DNA of 64,000 bases. Source: Duganella sp. GTDB taxonomy: Bacteria > Pseudomonadota > Gammaproteobacteria > Burkholderiales > Burkholderiaceae_D. Numbering within the stretch: position 1 is the first letter of the stretch; the number at the start of each line of letters is the position of its first letter. Of the stretch, positions 18,140-29,483 are shown one piece after another. The stretch covers positions 1-64,000 of the forward strand of contig JAMFSU010000101.1 of assembly GCA_026225475.1 (NCBI GenBank). Reading direction: 5' to 3'. The notes below the pieces were generated by a model. That model saw only the letters and a list, made by a program, of their open reading frames with translations. It ran no database searches and had not been told where the DNA came from. The position numbers and the translations under genes were made by a program.

Positions 18140-20280
18140 AAAATCTCCCGGCATGGCCGATTGGCAAACACTTGGACGCTATGGGCGGCGACGGTGACCC
18201 TGGTCTGCAATTCGCACTGAGAAGTTGCGCCGCCATCGGCAATATTGCTATCGATCAGCAAATAATGCGCATCCTCACTGCGTGGGAACTGGAACGTGAT
18301 CGGCTCATGTCCGGCATTAAAAAACATCAACACGATGTCGCAGGCACTCTCGTTGCTCAGCGCTGGCAGCCGGCTGGCCTCGGCAGGCCCGGCATATTGC
18401 AGCGTCAAGGCACGTGCCACCGGGTTTTGCCAGTCTTCCACTGAAATCGGCGTGGCCCGCTCATCGAACCAGGACACATCGGCCAGACCGGGCAATATCT
18501 GGCCACGACCATGCAGGAAGTGATCCCCCTGCAGTACCGAAAAGTCGCGCCGGATTGCACTGAGCCTGCCTACATAGCGGCTCAGCGCGCGCCCCTCTTC
18601 TGACTGCGCAGCAGCCCAGTCGACCCAGGACAGTGCGTTGTCCTGGCAATAGGCATTGTTGTTGCCGCGCTGGCTGCGGTGGAATTCGTCACCACCCAGC
18701 AGCATCGGTGTGCCCTGCGCCAACATCACGCAGGTCAGCATGGAGCGTTGCACGGTGGCGCGCAATTGCTGGATCAGCGGATCGTCGGATGGTCCTTCCA
18801 CACCCCAGTTGACACTGTAGTTTTCGCCATGGCCATCGTGGCCGTTTTCACCGTTGCCGTCATTGTGCTTTTCGTTATAGCTGACCACATCACGCAACGT
18901 GAAGCCATCGTGCGAGGCGATGAAATTGATCGACGACCAGGGCTTACGATGGTGATGATCAAACAGGTCCGAGGAGCCCAGCATGCGACCGGCGAATTCA
19001 CCGCGCAAGCCTTCGCCGCCGGCCCAGAAGTGACGCACGCCATCGCGAAACTTGTCGTTCCATTCGGCAAAGCGCGCCGGATGCCGGCCCAATTGGTAGC
19101 CGCCAGGGCCAATATCCCAGGGCTCGGCGATTAACTTGAGCTGGGACAGTTCAGGATCCTGCAGCAAGGCATCGAAGAAACCGCTGGCCGGATCGAAGCC
19201 GTTGGCTTCGCGCCCCAATGTCGAGCACAGGTCGAAGCGGAAACCGTCGATGTCAAAAGCCTGCGCCCAGTAACGCAAGGAATCGAGCACCATCTGAATC
19301 ACGCGCGGGTGCGACAGATTGAGCGTATTGCCACAACCGGTGTCGTTGATGTAATAACGCTCCTGCCCCGGTATCAGGCGGTAATAGCTGGCGTTGTCGA
19401 GCCCGCGCAAACTCAGCGTGGGCCCCAGTTCACTACCGGAACAGGTGTGGTTGTAGACCACATCGAGAATGACCTCAATGCCGGCAGCATGGAAGTGACG
19501 CACCGCCATGCGGATTTCATTGAGATCGCCCGTGGACAGATATCCCGGTTCCGGCGCAAAGAAACCCAGCGTGTTGTAGCCCCAGTAATTGCGCAAGCCG
19601 CGTTGTAGCAGGAAGCTGTCTTGCAGGAAGGCATGCACCGGCATCAATTCCAGCGTAGTCACGCCGAGTTGCAGCAAATGGGCGATGAAATCGGGATGGC
19701 CGAGCGCGGCAAAGGTACCCCGTTCATGCGTCATCACGCCGGGACGTTGCATCGAAATGCCACGCACATGGGCTTCATAGATGACGGTTTTAGACCATGG
19801 CACGCGCGGGCGCGGAAACTTGACGCCGACCGGCATTTCTTCGATGACCACGCCTTTGGGCATGGCTGCGGCACTGTCGCGGCGGTCAAAACTGAGGTCC
19901 GCCTTGGGCGAATGCAGGCGATAGCCAAACAAGGCATCGGTCCAGCGTACCTGTCCCTGGAGTTTGCGCGCATAGGGATCGAGCAGCAATTTGTGGGGAT
20001 TGAATCGATGTCCCTTGTGCGGCTCATAAGGACCGTAGGCGCGGTAGCCGTAGACCAGACCCGGCGAGGTGTCGGGCAGATAGCCGTGCCACACTTCGTC
20101 GCTACACTCGGGCAAGGTCAGCCGCTCGACTTCGCGACGGCCGGTGGCATCAAAAATGCAAAGCTCGATCTTGCTGGCATGCGCGGAAAATACCGCAAAA
20201 TTAATACCCAGACCGTCAAAATGCGCGCCCAGTGGATACGGCACACCTGGCAATAATTGGCGTGGAGATACTAGCGTCAT
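18136..20280 (-). CDS. glgX: Glycogen debranching enzyme
   Basis: The 714-residue isoamylase-type GH13 enzyme hydrolyses alpha-1,6 branches of limit dextrin. It has an N-terminal CBM48 ([19 protein letters not shown]) and the motifs [13 protein letters not shown] (nucleophile), [15 protein letters not shown] (acid/base) and [13 protein letters not shown]. The C-terminal region has the usual all-beta character. ATG 20280 overlaps the glgB stop (ATGA). The 26-residue extension to 20358 lies inside glgB and was rejected. It supplies linear chains to TreY and MalQ. Confidence 0.95.
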   Translation of the reverse strand: MTLVSPRQLLPGVPYPLGAHFDGLGINFAVFSAHASKIELCIFDATGRREVERLTLPECSDEVWHGYLPDTSPGLVYGYRAYGPYEPHKGHRFNPHKLLLDPYARKLQGQVRWTDALFGYRLHSPKADLSFDRRDSAAAMPKGVVIEEMPVGVKFPRPRVPWSKTVIYEAHVRGISMQRPGVMTHERGTFAALGHPDFIAHLLQLGVTTLELMPVHAFLQDSFLLQRGLRNYWGYNTLGFFAPEPGYLSTGDLNEIRMAVRHFHAAGIEVILDVVYNHTCSGSELGPTLSLRGLDNASYYRLIPGQERYYINDTGCGNTLNLSHPRVIQMVLDSLRYWAQAFDIDGFRFDLCSTLGREANGFDPASGFFDALLQDPELSQLKLIAEPWDIGPGGYQLGRHPARFAEWNDKFRDGVRHFWAGGEGLRGEFAGRMLGSSDLFDHHHRKPWSSINFIASHDGFTLRDVVSYNEKHNDGNGENGHDGHGENYSVNWGVEGPSDDPLIQQLRATVQRSMLTCVMLAQGTPMLLGGDEFHRSQRGNNNAYCQDNALSWVDWAAAQSEEGRALSRYVGRLSAIRRDFSVLQGDHFLHGRGQILPGLADVSWFDERATPISVEDWQNPVARALTLQYAGPAEASRLPALSNESACDIVLMFFNAGHEPITFQFPRSEDAHYLLIDSNIADGGATSQCELQTRVTVAAHSVQVFANRPCREIL

Positions 20281-22667
20281 GATGCGGCTCCTGCTTGCAG
20301 AATCAAGGTCGACAACGGCGGCAAGGTCAGCAACAAGGATCCAGGGTGACCATGCCAAGGCAGCGACTGCACCGCCACGCTGCCGCCGTTGCCGAGATCG
20401 CTGCCGCCATACACGGCAGCATCGGTATTGAGAATTTCGTGCCAGTGCGCGCCCTCGCCCAATGCCGGTACACCGATGCGATAGTCCAGGCGCGGTACCG
20501 GCGTCATGTTGACCACCACCAGCAGCGCATCCTGTTGCGCATCGGCCTGGCGGAAATAGGCAAACACGCTATTGACACTATCGTTGCCGACTACCCAGGA
20601 AAAGCCTTCGGCCCGGGTGTCATAGCGATGCAAGGCTGGCAATTTTACATAGAGCCGATTGAGATCGCGCACCAGACGCTGGATGGCACGATGACGCGGA
20701 TCGTCGAGCAAGTCCCATTGTGGCGACTGGTCATGATCGAACTCGTTGCGCTGACCAAATTCGCAGCCCATGAATAGCAGTTTCTTGCCGGGATGGCTCC
20801 ACATGAAACCGAGGTAAGCGCGCAGATTGGCAAATTGCTGCCAGCCGTCGCCCGGCATTTTTTGCAGCAGACTGCGCTTGCCATGCACCACCTCATCATG
20901 AGAAATGGGCAGCACAAAGGCTTCCGAAAAAGCATAGATCATGCCAAACGTGAAGTCATGATGGTGGTAACGGCGATACACGCTTTCCTGCGCAACGAAG
21001 CGCAGCGTATCGTGCATCCATCCCATATTCCACTTATAGGAAAAACCCAGGCCGCCTTCTGCCACCGGTGCTGTCACGCCGGGCCAGGAGGTCGATTCTT
21101 CGGCGATCATGAGCGTGCCCGGACAACGCTCGGCCACCACTTCATTGAGTTCGCGCAAAAATTCCACCGCTTCCAGATTTTCGCGGCCGCCGTGGATGTT
21201 GGGCACCCATTGTCCAGCCGCGCGGCTGTAATCGCGGTAGAGCATCGACGCCACGGCATCAACACGCAAACCGTCAACATGAAAATGTTCCAGCCATTCC
21301 AGTGCGCTGGCAATCAAAAAGCCGCGTACTTCATGCCGGCCGAGATTGTAAATCAGGGTATTCCAGTCTTGGTGAACGCCTTCGCGCGGATCGCCATGCT
21401 CATACAAGGGAGTGCCGTCGAACTGGGCCAGCCCATGCGCGTCCGACGGAAAGTGTGCCGGCACCCAATCAAGGATGACGCCCAGGCCGGCGCGGTGGCA
21501 GGCGTCGACAAAACCGGCGAAGTCGGCGGCGGCACCAAAGCGCGCGCTTGGCGCAAATTGCGACAAGGGCTGATAGCCCCAGGAACCGCCGAACGGATGT
21601 TCCATCACCGGCAGTAATTCGATGTGGGTAAAGCCCATGCCGGTCACATAGGGAATCAGACGTTCGGCCAGTTCGTTCCAGCTCAAATTGCGACCCTGCT
21701 GTTCTTGCACGCGCAGCCAGGACGACGCATGCAACTCATAGATCGACAGTGGTGCCTGCAGCGACTGGCGCGCCGTACGCTGGGCCATCCAGTCATCATC
21801 GCGCCAGCGCCAGTCGTTGTGCCCGGCGCGATCATCGAGTACGCGTGAGGCGGTCGCTGGCGGCAGTTCGGTGGCGCGCGCCATCGGATCGGCCTTGGCT
21901 GGCAACAGGCGGCCATCGGCGGCGACGATCTCGTATTTGTAGAGGGCACCATCGGCCACACGCGGCACGAACAATTCCCACACTCCGGCGCTCTGGCGCA
22001 AACGCATGAGATGGCGACGCCCATCCCATTGGTTGAAGTCGCCGATGACCGATACCCGCCGGGCATTCGGCGCCCACACAGCAAAGCGCACGCCGTCGAC
22101 GCCGTCGATCTGCATCACTTGCGCCCCCAGACAGCGCGCCAGTTGCCGATGGCGGCCTTCGTGAAATAAATGCAAATCGAAGTCGCTGAGCAACAAACCA
22201 AACGCATACGGGTCTTCCGTGATCTGCACACGATCGCCACGCGCGGCGGCTCCTTCGGCTTCCTCACCGCCCGGCCAGGCGACGTGCAAGACATAGGGAA
22301 TACGCCGTTGCAGGAGCGCTGCTGGCACCTCCAGCACGCCGTAGAAAATGCCGCTCGGCTGCGCCGAGCCGGTGTCGAGTGCGGTCAGATTGCCGAGCAA
22401 GGCGCCATGCGGCTCCGAGGACGCGAGCGGACGCGAAAACACCTGTACTGCACTGGCGCCTGGATGGTAACAACATAGCCTGATGCGCACCTGTGTCGCC
22501 GCCGTTGTTTCACGATCGTAACGCGGTCCCAGCAGCGCGAAGGGATCGCTCAACTGGCCATGCAGCAACGCGCTGACCAGTTGGGCATCGGGCCGGCTGT
22601 CCAGCGCGGCATCTGACGACACCAACGACATGGCCGTTCTGGTGCGCCCTTGTTGCGGTAATGCCAT
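20277..22667 (-). CDS. glgB: 1,4-alpha-glucan branching enzyme
   Basis: The 796-residue GH13 branching enzyme has an extra N-terminal carbohydrate-binding domain (about 20-130) plus CBM48 ([20 protein letters not shown]). Catalytic motifs are [15 protein letters not shown] (nucleophile), [14 protein letters not shown] (acid/base) and [15 protein letters not shown]. The start at ATG 22667 has an AGGAG site and lies 23 bases after the treS stop; this is one of the few gaps in the operon. It introduces alpha-1,6 branches into glucan made by GlgA or GlgE. Confidence 0.95.
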   Translation of the reverse strand: MALPQQGRTRTAMSLVSSDAALDSRPDAQLVSALLHGQLSDPFALLGPRYDRETTAATQVRIRLCCYHPGASAVQVFSRPLASSEPHGALLGNLTALDTGSAQPSGIFYGVLEVPAALLQRRIPYVLHVAWPGGEEAEGAAARGDRVQITEDPYAFGLLLSDFDLHLFHEGRHRQLARCLGAQVMQIDGVDGVRFAVWAPNARRVSVIGDFNQWDGRRHLMRLRQSAGVWELFVPRVADGALYKYEIVAADGRLLPAKADPMARATELPPATASRVLDDRAGHNDWRWRDDDWMAQRTARQSLQAPLSIYELHASSWLRVQEQQGRNLSWNELAERLIPYVTGMGFTHIELLPVMEHPFGGSWGYQPLSQFAPSARFGAAADFAGFVDACHRAGLGVILDWVPAHFPSDAHGLAQFDGTPLYEHGDPREGVHQDWNTLIYNLGRHEVRGFLIASALEWLEHFHVDGLRVDAVASMLYRDYSRAAGQWVPNIHGGRENLEAVEFLRELNEVVAERCPGTLMIAEESTSWPGVTAPVAEGGLGFSYKWNMGWMHDTLRFVAQESVYRRYHHHDFTFGMIYAFSEAFVLPISHDEVVHGKRSLLQKMPGDGWQQFANLRAYLGFMWSHPGKKLLFMGCEFGQRNEFDHDQSPQWDLLDDPRHRAIQRLVRDLNRLYVKLPALHRYDTRAEGFSWVVGNDSVNSVFAYFRQADAQQDALLVVVNMTPVPRLDYRIGVPALGEGAHWHEILNTDAAVYGGSDLGNGGSVAVQSLPWHGHPGSLLLTLPPLSTLILQAGAAS

Positions 22668-22690
22668 GGTCGCTCCTGTATCAAATAGGA

Positions 22691-25600
22691 CTATTGAGAA
22701 ATGAGCAGCAGACGCCGGCACAGCGCACTGATGCCGTGCAAGGGCACGTGCAGCCAGGCCGGACGATTGTCGGCTTCGTAACAGATTTCATAGGCGGCCT
22801 TTTCCAGCGTGAACAGATCAAGCAGATCGCGCTGTGTTGCGGCCGATAGTTGCTGGTCCAGATCCGGATTGCCGTCGCGGTAGCCCGCCAGCAACGCCTC
22901 TTGGCAAGCAGGGGGAAACTGTTGCAACACCCGTTGTTTGGCCTGCTGTGCGGTGTCGTCAAGGTCGTTCGGGCCCATGTTGTTGGCAAACGCAGCGGCA
23001 TACTCGAATGAGCGCAACAGTCCCGCGACATCGCGTAGCGGGCTACCTTTAGCACGGCGCTGCGCGAGAGTGCGTGCGGGTTCTCCTTCGAAGTCGATGA
23101 AAAACACGTCATTCGAGGCAATCAATACCTGGCCCAAATGCAGGTCGCCATGCAAACGCATGGTGCTGGTGCCCGCCCCCGCTGCTGCCAGTTGTTCGAT
23201 CCGTTCGATCAACGCATCGCGCTGCGCCAACACGCGAGTGGCCAGGCGCGCCTCGTCGGTGTCGCGCCATTCGCTCCTGCGCTGCAACGCCGCGCAGGCT
23301 GCTTGCAGTTGCTGTACCGCCTGTTCGGCCCAGGCTTGCTGGATTGCCTGATCCACCCTTTCCGGAGCAAATGCTGGATCGTCACTGGGCTGGGCCAGCA
23401 AGCGATGCATTTCGCCCAAACGTTGCCCTAGCATGCGCGCAAAATTGGTCAGTTCTGCCATGGCGCTGTTGCCACTGCGCTGAGCGCTGTCTGGATGATC
23501 CGATTCTTGCATGGCGCGTTCCAGCGTATGCATGGTCCATTGCCAGGCGTCGCCCTGGTTATCGACGTAGCGCTGCAACACGATCAAGGCGTGTGGCGTT
23601 CCGTCGGCGCCGATACGCGTGACTTCGCCGAGCATGGCGGGCGTATTGGCAAAGCCATGGCTGGTCAGATAGCGACCCATTTCTAGTTCTGGGTGAATGC
23701 CGGGCTTAATCTGGCGCAGCACTTTCATGACCATGTGGTCGTTGATTACCACCGAGCTGTTGGATTGCTCCTGCGTCATGCGGCGCAATTGCAAGGGCGC
23801 GCGCAACAGTGCCTGATAGGCATCGGCAAACAAGGGCGTAGCATCGAACTGCAACTTTCCATGCCCGCTGTCGATGCGGGCCGTCTCGGCCAGCAACTCG
23901 AGCACCGTCATGATGAAGGAATCGAGTGCAAACGCATCGGTCAGAAAACCAACATGGCGATTGCGGCGCACCCGCGACAAGGCCAGTTGATGCGGCAACG
24001 CCGAGATTGTGTCGGCTTCGCGGATGAAACCGAGCGGCAATAAATAACGCTGGATTTCGCTGTTGGCATGCACCACCAGTTCGGTCATCAGGATCGGCAG
24101 GCTGCCCGGTACATTGCGTGACATCGGCAAGGCGGCGGCGCTGACGATCTCGACCTGGTCGATGTGCTGTTGCTTGGCAGCGTACCAGCGCCGTTTTTGC
24201 AGGTAATGCGGCAACACTTCGCGTTCCAGGATGGTGCGTGCCGGCGCGGCCATGATTTCGTCGATACTGTGGCGCAGCACCAGCGTGACGTATTCCGGCA
24301 ACGGTTCGGGCGTGGCGGCATACCAGGACGGCATGGTGGCTTCGGTCGCCAACAGGAACCAGTAAAAGCCGAACGGTGGCAGCGTCAGCAAATAATTGAG
24401 TTTGCCAATCGGTGGGAACGCCGTGCCGCCCATCATCTCGATCGGAATCCGCCCGGCGAAACGCGACAGATCCAACTCCACCGCTTGCGCCGATTGCGAC
24501 AGGTTGGCCACGCACAGCACGGTTTCGGTAGCGCCCTGCTGCTTGGGATCACTGTAGGTGCGCAGATAGGCCAGAATCTTGCGATTGCTGGGATAAATCA
24601 AGGTCAGGCTGCCGCGGCCGAACGCCTGATGCTGCTTGCGCACTGTCAGCAGGCGACGCATCCAGTTGAGCATGGAATGACGGTCATCGCTTTGCGCCTC
24701 GACATTGATGGTCTGGTAACCATATTGCGGGTCCATTAACAGCGGCAACACCAGACGCGCCGGATCTGCCCGAGAGAAGCCGCCATTGCGGTCCGGGGTC
24801 CAATGCATCGGGGTGCGCACACCATCGCGGTCGCCCAGGTGAATGTTGTCGCCCATGCCGATTTCATCGCCGTAATAAATCACCGGCGTGCCCGGCATCG
24901 ACAGCAGGAAGCTGTTGAGCAACTGGATACGGCGCCAGTCGCGTTCGACCAGCGGTGCCAGGCGGCGCCGTATGCCCAGATTGAGACGGGCACGGCGATC
25001 CGGTGCGTAAAAATCCCACAGGTAATCGCGTTCGGCATCGGTCACCATCTCCAGCGTCAACTCGTCATGGTTGCGCAAGAAAATCGCCCATTGGCAATCC
25101 GCCGGGATATCCGGCGTCTGGCGCAAGATATCGGTGATCGGAAAGCGGTCCTGCCTGGCCAGCGCCATATACATGCGCGGCATCAGCGGAAAATGGAAGG
25201 CCATATGGCATTCATCGCCATCGCCGAAATACTGCTGCACGTCTTCCGGCCACATATTGGCCTCGGCCAGCAGCATACGGTCGGGATACTTGCGGTCCAG
25301 TTCGGCGCGGATGCGTTTGAGAATTTGATGGGTTTCCGGCAGGTTTTCGTTGGAAGTGCCTTCGCGCTCGATCAGGTAAGGCACGGCATCCAAACGCAGG
25401 CCATCAATCCCGAGATCAAGCCAGAATGACATGACATTGAGCACAGCCTTCATGACTTGCGGATTGTCGAAATTGAGATCCGGCTGATGCGAATAAAAGC
25501 GATGCCAGAAGTAAGCCTTGGCCACCGGATCCCAGGTCCAGTTGGATTTTTCGGTATCGACAAAAATGATGCGCGTGTCGGCATAGGCCTTGTCATGCTC

Positions 25601-26128
25601 CGACCACACGTAAAAATTGCGTGCCGCCGAGCCTGGCCGCGCCAATCGCGCACGCTGGAACCAGGCGTGCTGATCGGAGGTGTGATTGATCACCAGTTCG
25701 GTGATGATACGCAGGCCGCGCTCGTGGGCGGCGGCGATGAAGCGCCGTACATCGCTGAGGTTGCCATAGTCGGGGTGCACATTTTTGTACTCGGAGATAT
25801 CGTAACCGTCATCGCGTCGTGGCGAGGGGTAGAACGGCAGCAGCCAGATGGTGTTGACACCGAGTCCGGCGATATAGTCGAGCTTTTGCATCAGACCGAT
25901 GAAGTCGCCAATGCCGTCATCGTTGCCGTCAAAATAGGATTTGACGTGAATCTGGTAAATGATGGCATCCTTGTACCAGAGCGGATCGTCGGTAAACGGC
26001 AAGGCGCTGCGCGCGCCACGCTGCTTGGCCGGCTTGACCGGATCGTGCGGTTTGAGCAAAGCTGGTCGTCTGGTGCGATCCGGCTTGCGTAGCTTGTGTA
26101 ACGGCAACTTTTCGGTGGGCAGATCCAT
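22691..26128 (-). CDS. treS: Trehalose synthase / maltokinase fusion
   Basis: The 1145-residue fusion has two enzymes. Residues about 50-610 form TreS, which interconverts trehalose and maltose: [33 protein letters not shown] (nucleophile), LLAEANMWP (acid/base), FLRNHDELT. Residues about 640-1145 form a Pep2-type maltokinase that phosphorylates maltose at C1: the kinase loop reads [12 protein letters not shown] and the metal-binding site [10 protein letters not shown]. The fusion channels maltose straight to maltose-1-phosphate for GlgE. ATG 26128 is one base after the glgE stop, with its GAGGAG site inside the end of glgE. TreS-Pep2 fusions are common in proteobacteria. Confidence 0.95.
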   Translation of the reverse strand: MDLPTEKLPLHKLRKPDRTRRPALLKPHDPVKPAKQRGARSALPFTDDPLWYKDAIIYQIHVKSYFDGNDDGIGDFIGLMQKLDYIAGLGVNTIWLLPFYPSPRRDDGYDISEYKNVHPDYGNLSDVRRFIAAAHERGLRIITELVINHTSDQHAWFQRARLARPGSAARNFYVWSEHDKAYADTRIIFVDTEKSNWTWDPVAKAYFWHRFYSHQPDLNFDNPQVMKAVLNVMSFWLDLGIDGLRLDAVPYLIEREGTSNENLPETHQILKRIRAELDRKYPDRMLLAEANMWPEDVQQYFGDGDECHMAFHFPLMPRMYMALARQDRFPITDILRQTPDIPADCQWAIFLRNHDELTLEMVTDAERDYLWDFYAPDRRARLNLGIRRRLAPLVERDWRRIQLLNSFLLSMPGTPVIYYGDEIGMGDNIHLGDRDGVRTPMHWTPDRNGGFSRADPARLVLPLLMDPQYGYQTINVEAQSDDRHSMLNWMRRLLTVRKQHQAFGRGSLTLIYPSNRKILAYLRTYSDPKQQGATETVLCVANLSQSAQAVELDLSRFAGRIPIEMMGGTAFPPIGKLNYLLTLPPFGFYWFLLATEATMPSWYAATPEPLPEYVTLVLRHSIDEIMAAPARTILEREVLPHYLQKRRWYAAKQQHIDQVEIVSAAALPMSRNVPGSLPILMTELVVHANSEIQRYLLPLGFIREADTISALPHQLALSRVRRNRHVGFLTDAFALDSFIMTVLELLAETARIDSGHGKLQFDATPLFADAYQALLRAPLQLRRMTQEQSNSSVVINDHMVMKVLRQIKPGIHPELEMGRYLTSHGFANTPAMLGEVTRIGADGTPHALIVLQRYVDNQGDAWQWTMHTLERAMQESDHPDSAQRSGNSAMAELTNFARMLGQRLGEMHRLLAQPSDDPAFAPERVDQAIQQAWAEQAVQQLQAACAALQRRSEWRDTDEARLATRVLAQRDALIERIEQLAAAGAGTSTMRLHGDLHLGQVLIASNDVFFIDFEGEPARTLAQRRAKGSPLRDVAGLLRSFEYAAAFANNMGPNDLDDTAQQAKQRVLQQFPPACQEALLAGYRDGNPDLDQQLSAATQRDLLDLFTLEKAAYEICYEADNRPAWLHVPLHGISALCRRLLLISQ

Positions 26129-26129
26129 C

Positions 26130-29100
26130 TCAGCGCTCCTCGTGGTGAATATGCAAGCGCCAGATGGCATAAGGGCGTGTGCGTGGATCCAGGACGATCC
26201 TTTGTCTGCCGCCGTGCCATGTAAAGCGCTGCTCATCGATCAGGTCATCGACCAGGATAGAGGCCGTATCGGCCAGTCCGAAGCCGTGCAAGGGCAAGAC
26301 AATATCGGCTTCCTGACGCTGGCCGGGGTCGAGATTGATCGCCACTAGCACGACGTTGTCGCCAAAGCGCAGCGTTGTATCGGATTCTGTGCCGGTGCGC
26401 GCCACCGGGGTCGATTTGACGAAATACAGAATGTTGTCATTGCTGGCATCGAGGAAATGCACACCGAGATGACTTTGCAGGGCCGGATTTTCGGCGCGCA
26501 ACTGGTTAAGTCGGGTGATGTCATCGATGATGTTGCCGGGGCGCTGCCAATCCCAGGCACGGATTTCATACTTTTCGGAGTCGAGATACTCTTCCTTGCC
26601 TTCCACGGCACGCGCTTCGCACAGTTCGAAACCGCTATAGACGCCCCACAGCCCAGACAAGGTAGCCGCCAGCGCAGCCCGCATCTGAAATCCGGCGCGT
26701 CCTGAACGCTGCAGGAAATACGGATTGATATCGGGCGTATTGACGAAGAAATGGGGCCGGAAATAATCACTTGGACGATCGCCATTACCATCGCTGGCGG
26801 CGGTCAATTCCTGTAGATAGTCGATGAGTTCCTGTTTGCCGTGGCGCCAGGTGAAATACGTATACGATTGTGAAAACCCCAGCTTGGCCAGCCGATACAT
26901 TGGCTTGGGGCGCGTAAACGCTTCAGCCAGAAAGATCACTTCGGGATGGCGATCGCGGATGGTAGTAATCAACCACTCCCAAAACGGCAATGGCTTGGTG
27001 TGCGGATTGTCGACCCGAAACAGCAGCACGCCCTGGGCAATCCAGTGCAGCACCACGTCGCGCAAGGCATGCCATAAAGACGGAATGGCTTCATCGGCAT
27101 AGAAGTCGACATTGACGATATCTTCATAACGCTTGGGCGGATTCTCGGCATATCGTAGCGAGCCGTCGGGACGCCAGTCAAACCATTCGGGATGCTCCTG
27201 CAGCCAGGGATGATCGGGCGAACATTGAATGGCGAAGTCGAGTGCCAGCGCCAATCCCTGTGCCGCCGCCGCTGCAATGAGGCGCTGAAAATCCTGCAAA
27301 TCGCCCAGTTGCGGATGGATCGCATCGTGCCCGCCTGCACTACTGCCAATGGCATAGGGACTGCCGGGATCGTCGGCGGTTGCCATGAGGCTGTTGTTCT
27401 TGCCTTTGCGATTGCGCTCTCCGATGGGGTGGATCGGCGGCAGATAAACCGTATCGAAGCCCATTGCCCGGATCGCCGGCAAGCGGGCGATGACATCGTC
27501 GAAAGTGCCATGCACATCGCTGCGCCCGCTTTGCGAGCGTGGAAACAATTCGTACCAATTGGCATAGCTGGCGACGCGACGTTCGACGTCCACCGGATAG
27601 TCGCTGCTGACATTGATAAAAGCGCGCGTGCCTGCCGCGCCAGTCACTTGCGCCATGCCATGCACGGTAGTGTCTGCACACAGCAGTGCCAGTTGCGCCT
27701 CCTCGCTGACGGCGTCCGCCAGTGCTTGCAGCAAGTGCTCACAGCGCGACAAGGCCTCAGCATCAGCCAATTGCGCTTGGGCCTGCTGCAACAGTTGACG
27801 CAACAACTGTTGCCCTTCCCGCAACTCCAACGCCAGTGGCATGCCAGCAGCAGCCTTCTTTTTCAGACCGTCGCGAAAGGTCAGCACCGGGTCGTGCCAG
27901 GCTTCGATGCGAAAATAATGACGGCCCACGCGCGGCAACGCCACCGTCGCTTGCCAGCGGTCGTTGCCGAGCGCCTGCATCGGCCAGTGTTGCCATTGTT
28001 TTTGGTCTGCTGATCGCAGCCAGACCGCGGCGCCCAGTTGCCCGTGGCCATCCATAAAGATGTCGGCACTGAAGGTGCAATGCTCTCCCTGGGTGCGCTT
28101 GGCGGCAAAGCGGCCCTGTTCAACACTGGGGGTGACATGTTCGATGGCGATACGACTTGCCTGCAGCTTGTCTGCTTGCAGTTTCTTGGGACGTTTGGTA
28201 TCGCCCACCACCCGTGCAGGTGCTTGCAGCGCCAGCAGTTGTACCGCCGCTGCCGGCACTGCCGATAATGGCCGACTGTCGACGCTATCGAGTACCGCTT
28301 CGAACGACGGCCAACTACCCTGCCGCAGGCGCTGTTGCCAGTTGCCGTGGTCTGGCGCAAAACTGGCAGACTGATCGAGTTGCGGGTTGACCACCAGTAG
28401 CTCACTGGCACTCTCGGTGCAACGTTCGATCAGCAATAGTGGCGCATCGGGAGCGCTGAGCACGTTCAATTTGATGCACCCGCTCAAGCTGTTTTGCAAC
28501 ATGCTGAGATTGGCTTGCCGAATCTCTGGGGCGAGATCGAGCTGCGCGGTTGCGCATGCCTGGGAAAACTGCGCTGGTGTGCGCAAGCCCGGCAACCCGG
28601 CAGCAATGCTGAGCACCTGTGGCAATCCAAACTCGAAGCCCATGGGCATGACCCAGCCGGGCGCGCTGGCGGCGGCGAATTGCAATGCGCGTAACGCGCC
28701 ACGGCGGCGTGCGGCAGCGTTCTGCCAGCCATGCAATTGCGCCAGGCGCGGGCCAAACGGATATTCGGGACAGGCCAGCACTGATGCAATGGCAGACAAC
28801 TTGTCATATTCACGGAAGTACCAGGGGGCGCGAAAGTCCCACCAGGCAGCCGAGGAAAATACCGCATCAAAGCCACAGTCGCGCAAACCATCCAGTTGCT
28901 GGTGGGTGCAGCCTGGCGTCCATGCCAGGAAATGGCAGCAAGCGCGCTGTTCTCTAGTCATGGCAATCAGGTCTTGCCACAGGGACGGTGTAATCATGGC
29001 CGGTTCGCGGCAGCAGAATCCGGCCGCACCGGCGTCGAGCAGCATCACCAGGCGGGTATGCCAAAACGCCAGCAGTTGTTCGGCAACGCGTGGCTGGTGC

Positions 29101-29480
29101 AGGTGATGCAGCACTGCCATCCGGCCAATGGCAGACGATTGGCGCGGATCAGGCAAGGCATCGCCGCACGCCGCTGTCGTGGGTAGCATGCTGTCATTGA
29201 GCCAATGTGCCAGCGTCACATCGAGCAACAAACGCAAGCCATGCTCGGTGCACAGATGGGCCAGTTGCTCTAGCTGCGCCAGGCCGGTGATGCCGGTCAT
29301 GGGGGCGGCATTGGCATCGGCGAACCAATGATCGGCCAACGCCGCGCCACCCAGCAGCACGTGATCAAACTCCAATGCGGCAATGCGTGCCAACAAGTCG
29401 TCCCAGCCGTCGGATTGGACTAGCATCGGGTCGATACAATAGATACGCGGTGCAAATGCCGCGATGCGCTGGCGCTCCAA
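26130..29480 (-). CDS. glgE: Alpha-1,4-glucan:maltose-1-phosphate maltosyltransferase with N-terminal extension
   Basis: The 1116-residue protein transfers maltosyl units from maltose-1-phosphate to glucan (EC 2.4.99.16). The GlgE core occupies about residues 450-1116: an N-terminal beta domain (FSADIFMDGHGQ), YANWYELFPRSQSGRSDVHG, GVLLFRVDNPHTKPLPFWEW (nucleophile Asp), VIFLAEAFTRPKPMY (acid/base Glu) and NTPDINPYFL. The first ~440 residues form an additional GH13-like region (RIYCIDPMLVQSDGWDDLLAR onward) with no clear catalytic triad, so the protein is much longer than the ~660-residue actinobacterial enzyme. The start is TTG 29480, 3 bases after the glgA stop; the next ATG would cut into the conserved-looking N-terminus. 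Confidence 0.92.
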   Translation of the reverse strand: MERQRIAAFAPRIYCIDPMLVQSDGWDDLLARIAALEFDHVLLGGAALADHWFADANAAPMTGITGLAQLEQLAHLCTEHGLRLLLDVTLAHWLNDSMLPTTAACGDALPDPRQSSAIGRMAVLHHLHQPRVAEQLLAFWHTRLVMLLDAGAAGFCCREPAMITPSLWQDLIAMTREQRACCHFLAWTPGCTHQQLDGLRDCGFDAVFSSAAWWDFRAPWYFREYDKLSAIASVLACPEYPFGPRLAQLHGWQNAAARRRGALRALQFAAASAPGWVMPMGFEFGLPQVLSIAAGLPGLRTPAQFSQACATAQLDLAPEIRQANLSMLQNSLSGCIKLNVLSAPDAPLLLIERCTESASELLVVNPQLDQSASFAPDHGNWQQRLRQGSWPSFEAVLDSVDSRPLSAVPAAAVQLLALQAPARVVGDTKRPKKLQADKLQASRIAIEHVTPSVEQGRFAAKRTQGEHCTFSADIFMDGHGQLGAAVWLRSADQKQWQHWPMQALGNDRWQATVALPRVGRHYFRIEAWHDPVLTFRDGLKKKAAAGMPLALELREGQQLLRQLLQQAQAQLADAEALSRCEHLLQALADAVSEEAQLALLCADTTVHGMAQVTGAAGTRAFINVSSDYPVDVERRVASYANWYELFPRSQSGRSDVHGTFDDVIARLPAIRAMGFDTVYLPPIHPIGERNRKGKNNSLMATADDPGSPYAIGSSAGGHDAIHPQLGDLQDFQRLIAAAAAQGLALALDFAIQCSPDHPWLQEHPEWFDWRPDGSLRYAENPPKRYEDIVNVDFYADEAIPSLWHALRDVVLHWIAQGVLLFRVDNPHTKPLPFWEWLITTIRDRHPEVIFLAEAFTRPKPMYRLAKLGFSQSYTYFTWRHGKQELIDYLQELTAASDGNGDRPSDYFRPHFFVNTPDINPYFLQRSGRAGFQMRAALAATLSGLWGVYSGFELCEARAVEGKEEYLDSEKYEIRAWDWQRPGNIIDDITRLNQLRAENPALQSHLGVHFLDASNDNILYFVKSTPVARTGTESDTTLRFGDNVVLVAINLDPGQRQEADIVLPLHGFGLADTASILVDDLIDEQRFTWHGGRQRIVLDPRTRPYAIWRLHIHHEER

Positions 29481-29483
29481 AAC

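Noticed and set aside
20793..21617. 274-codon plus-strand frame inside glgB
   Set aside because: Complement of a well conserved enzyme; no own support.
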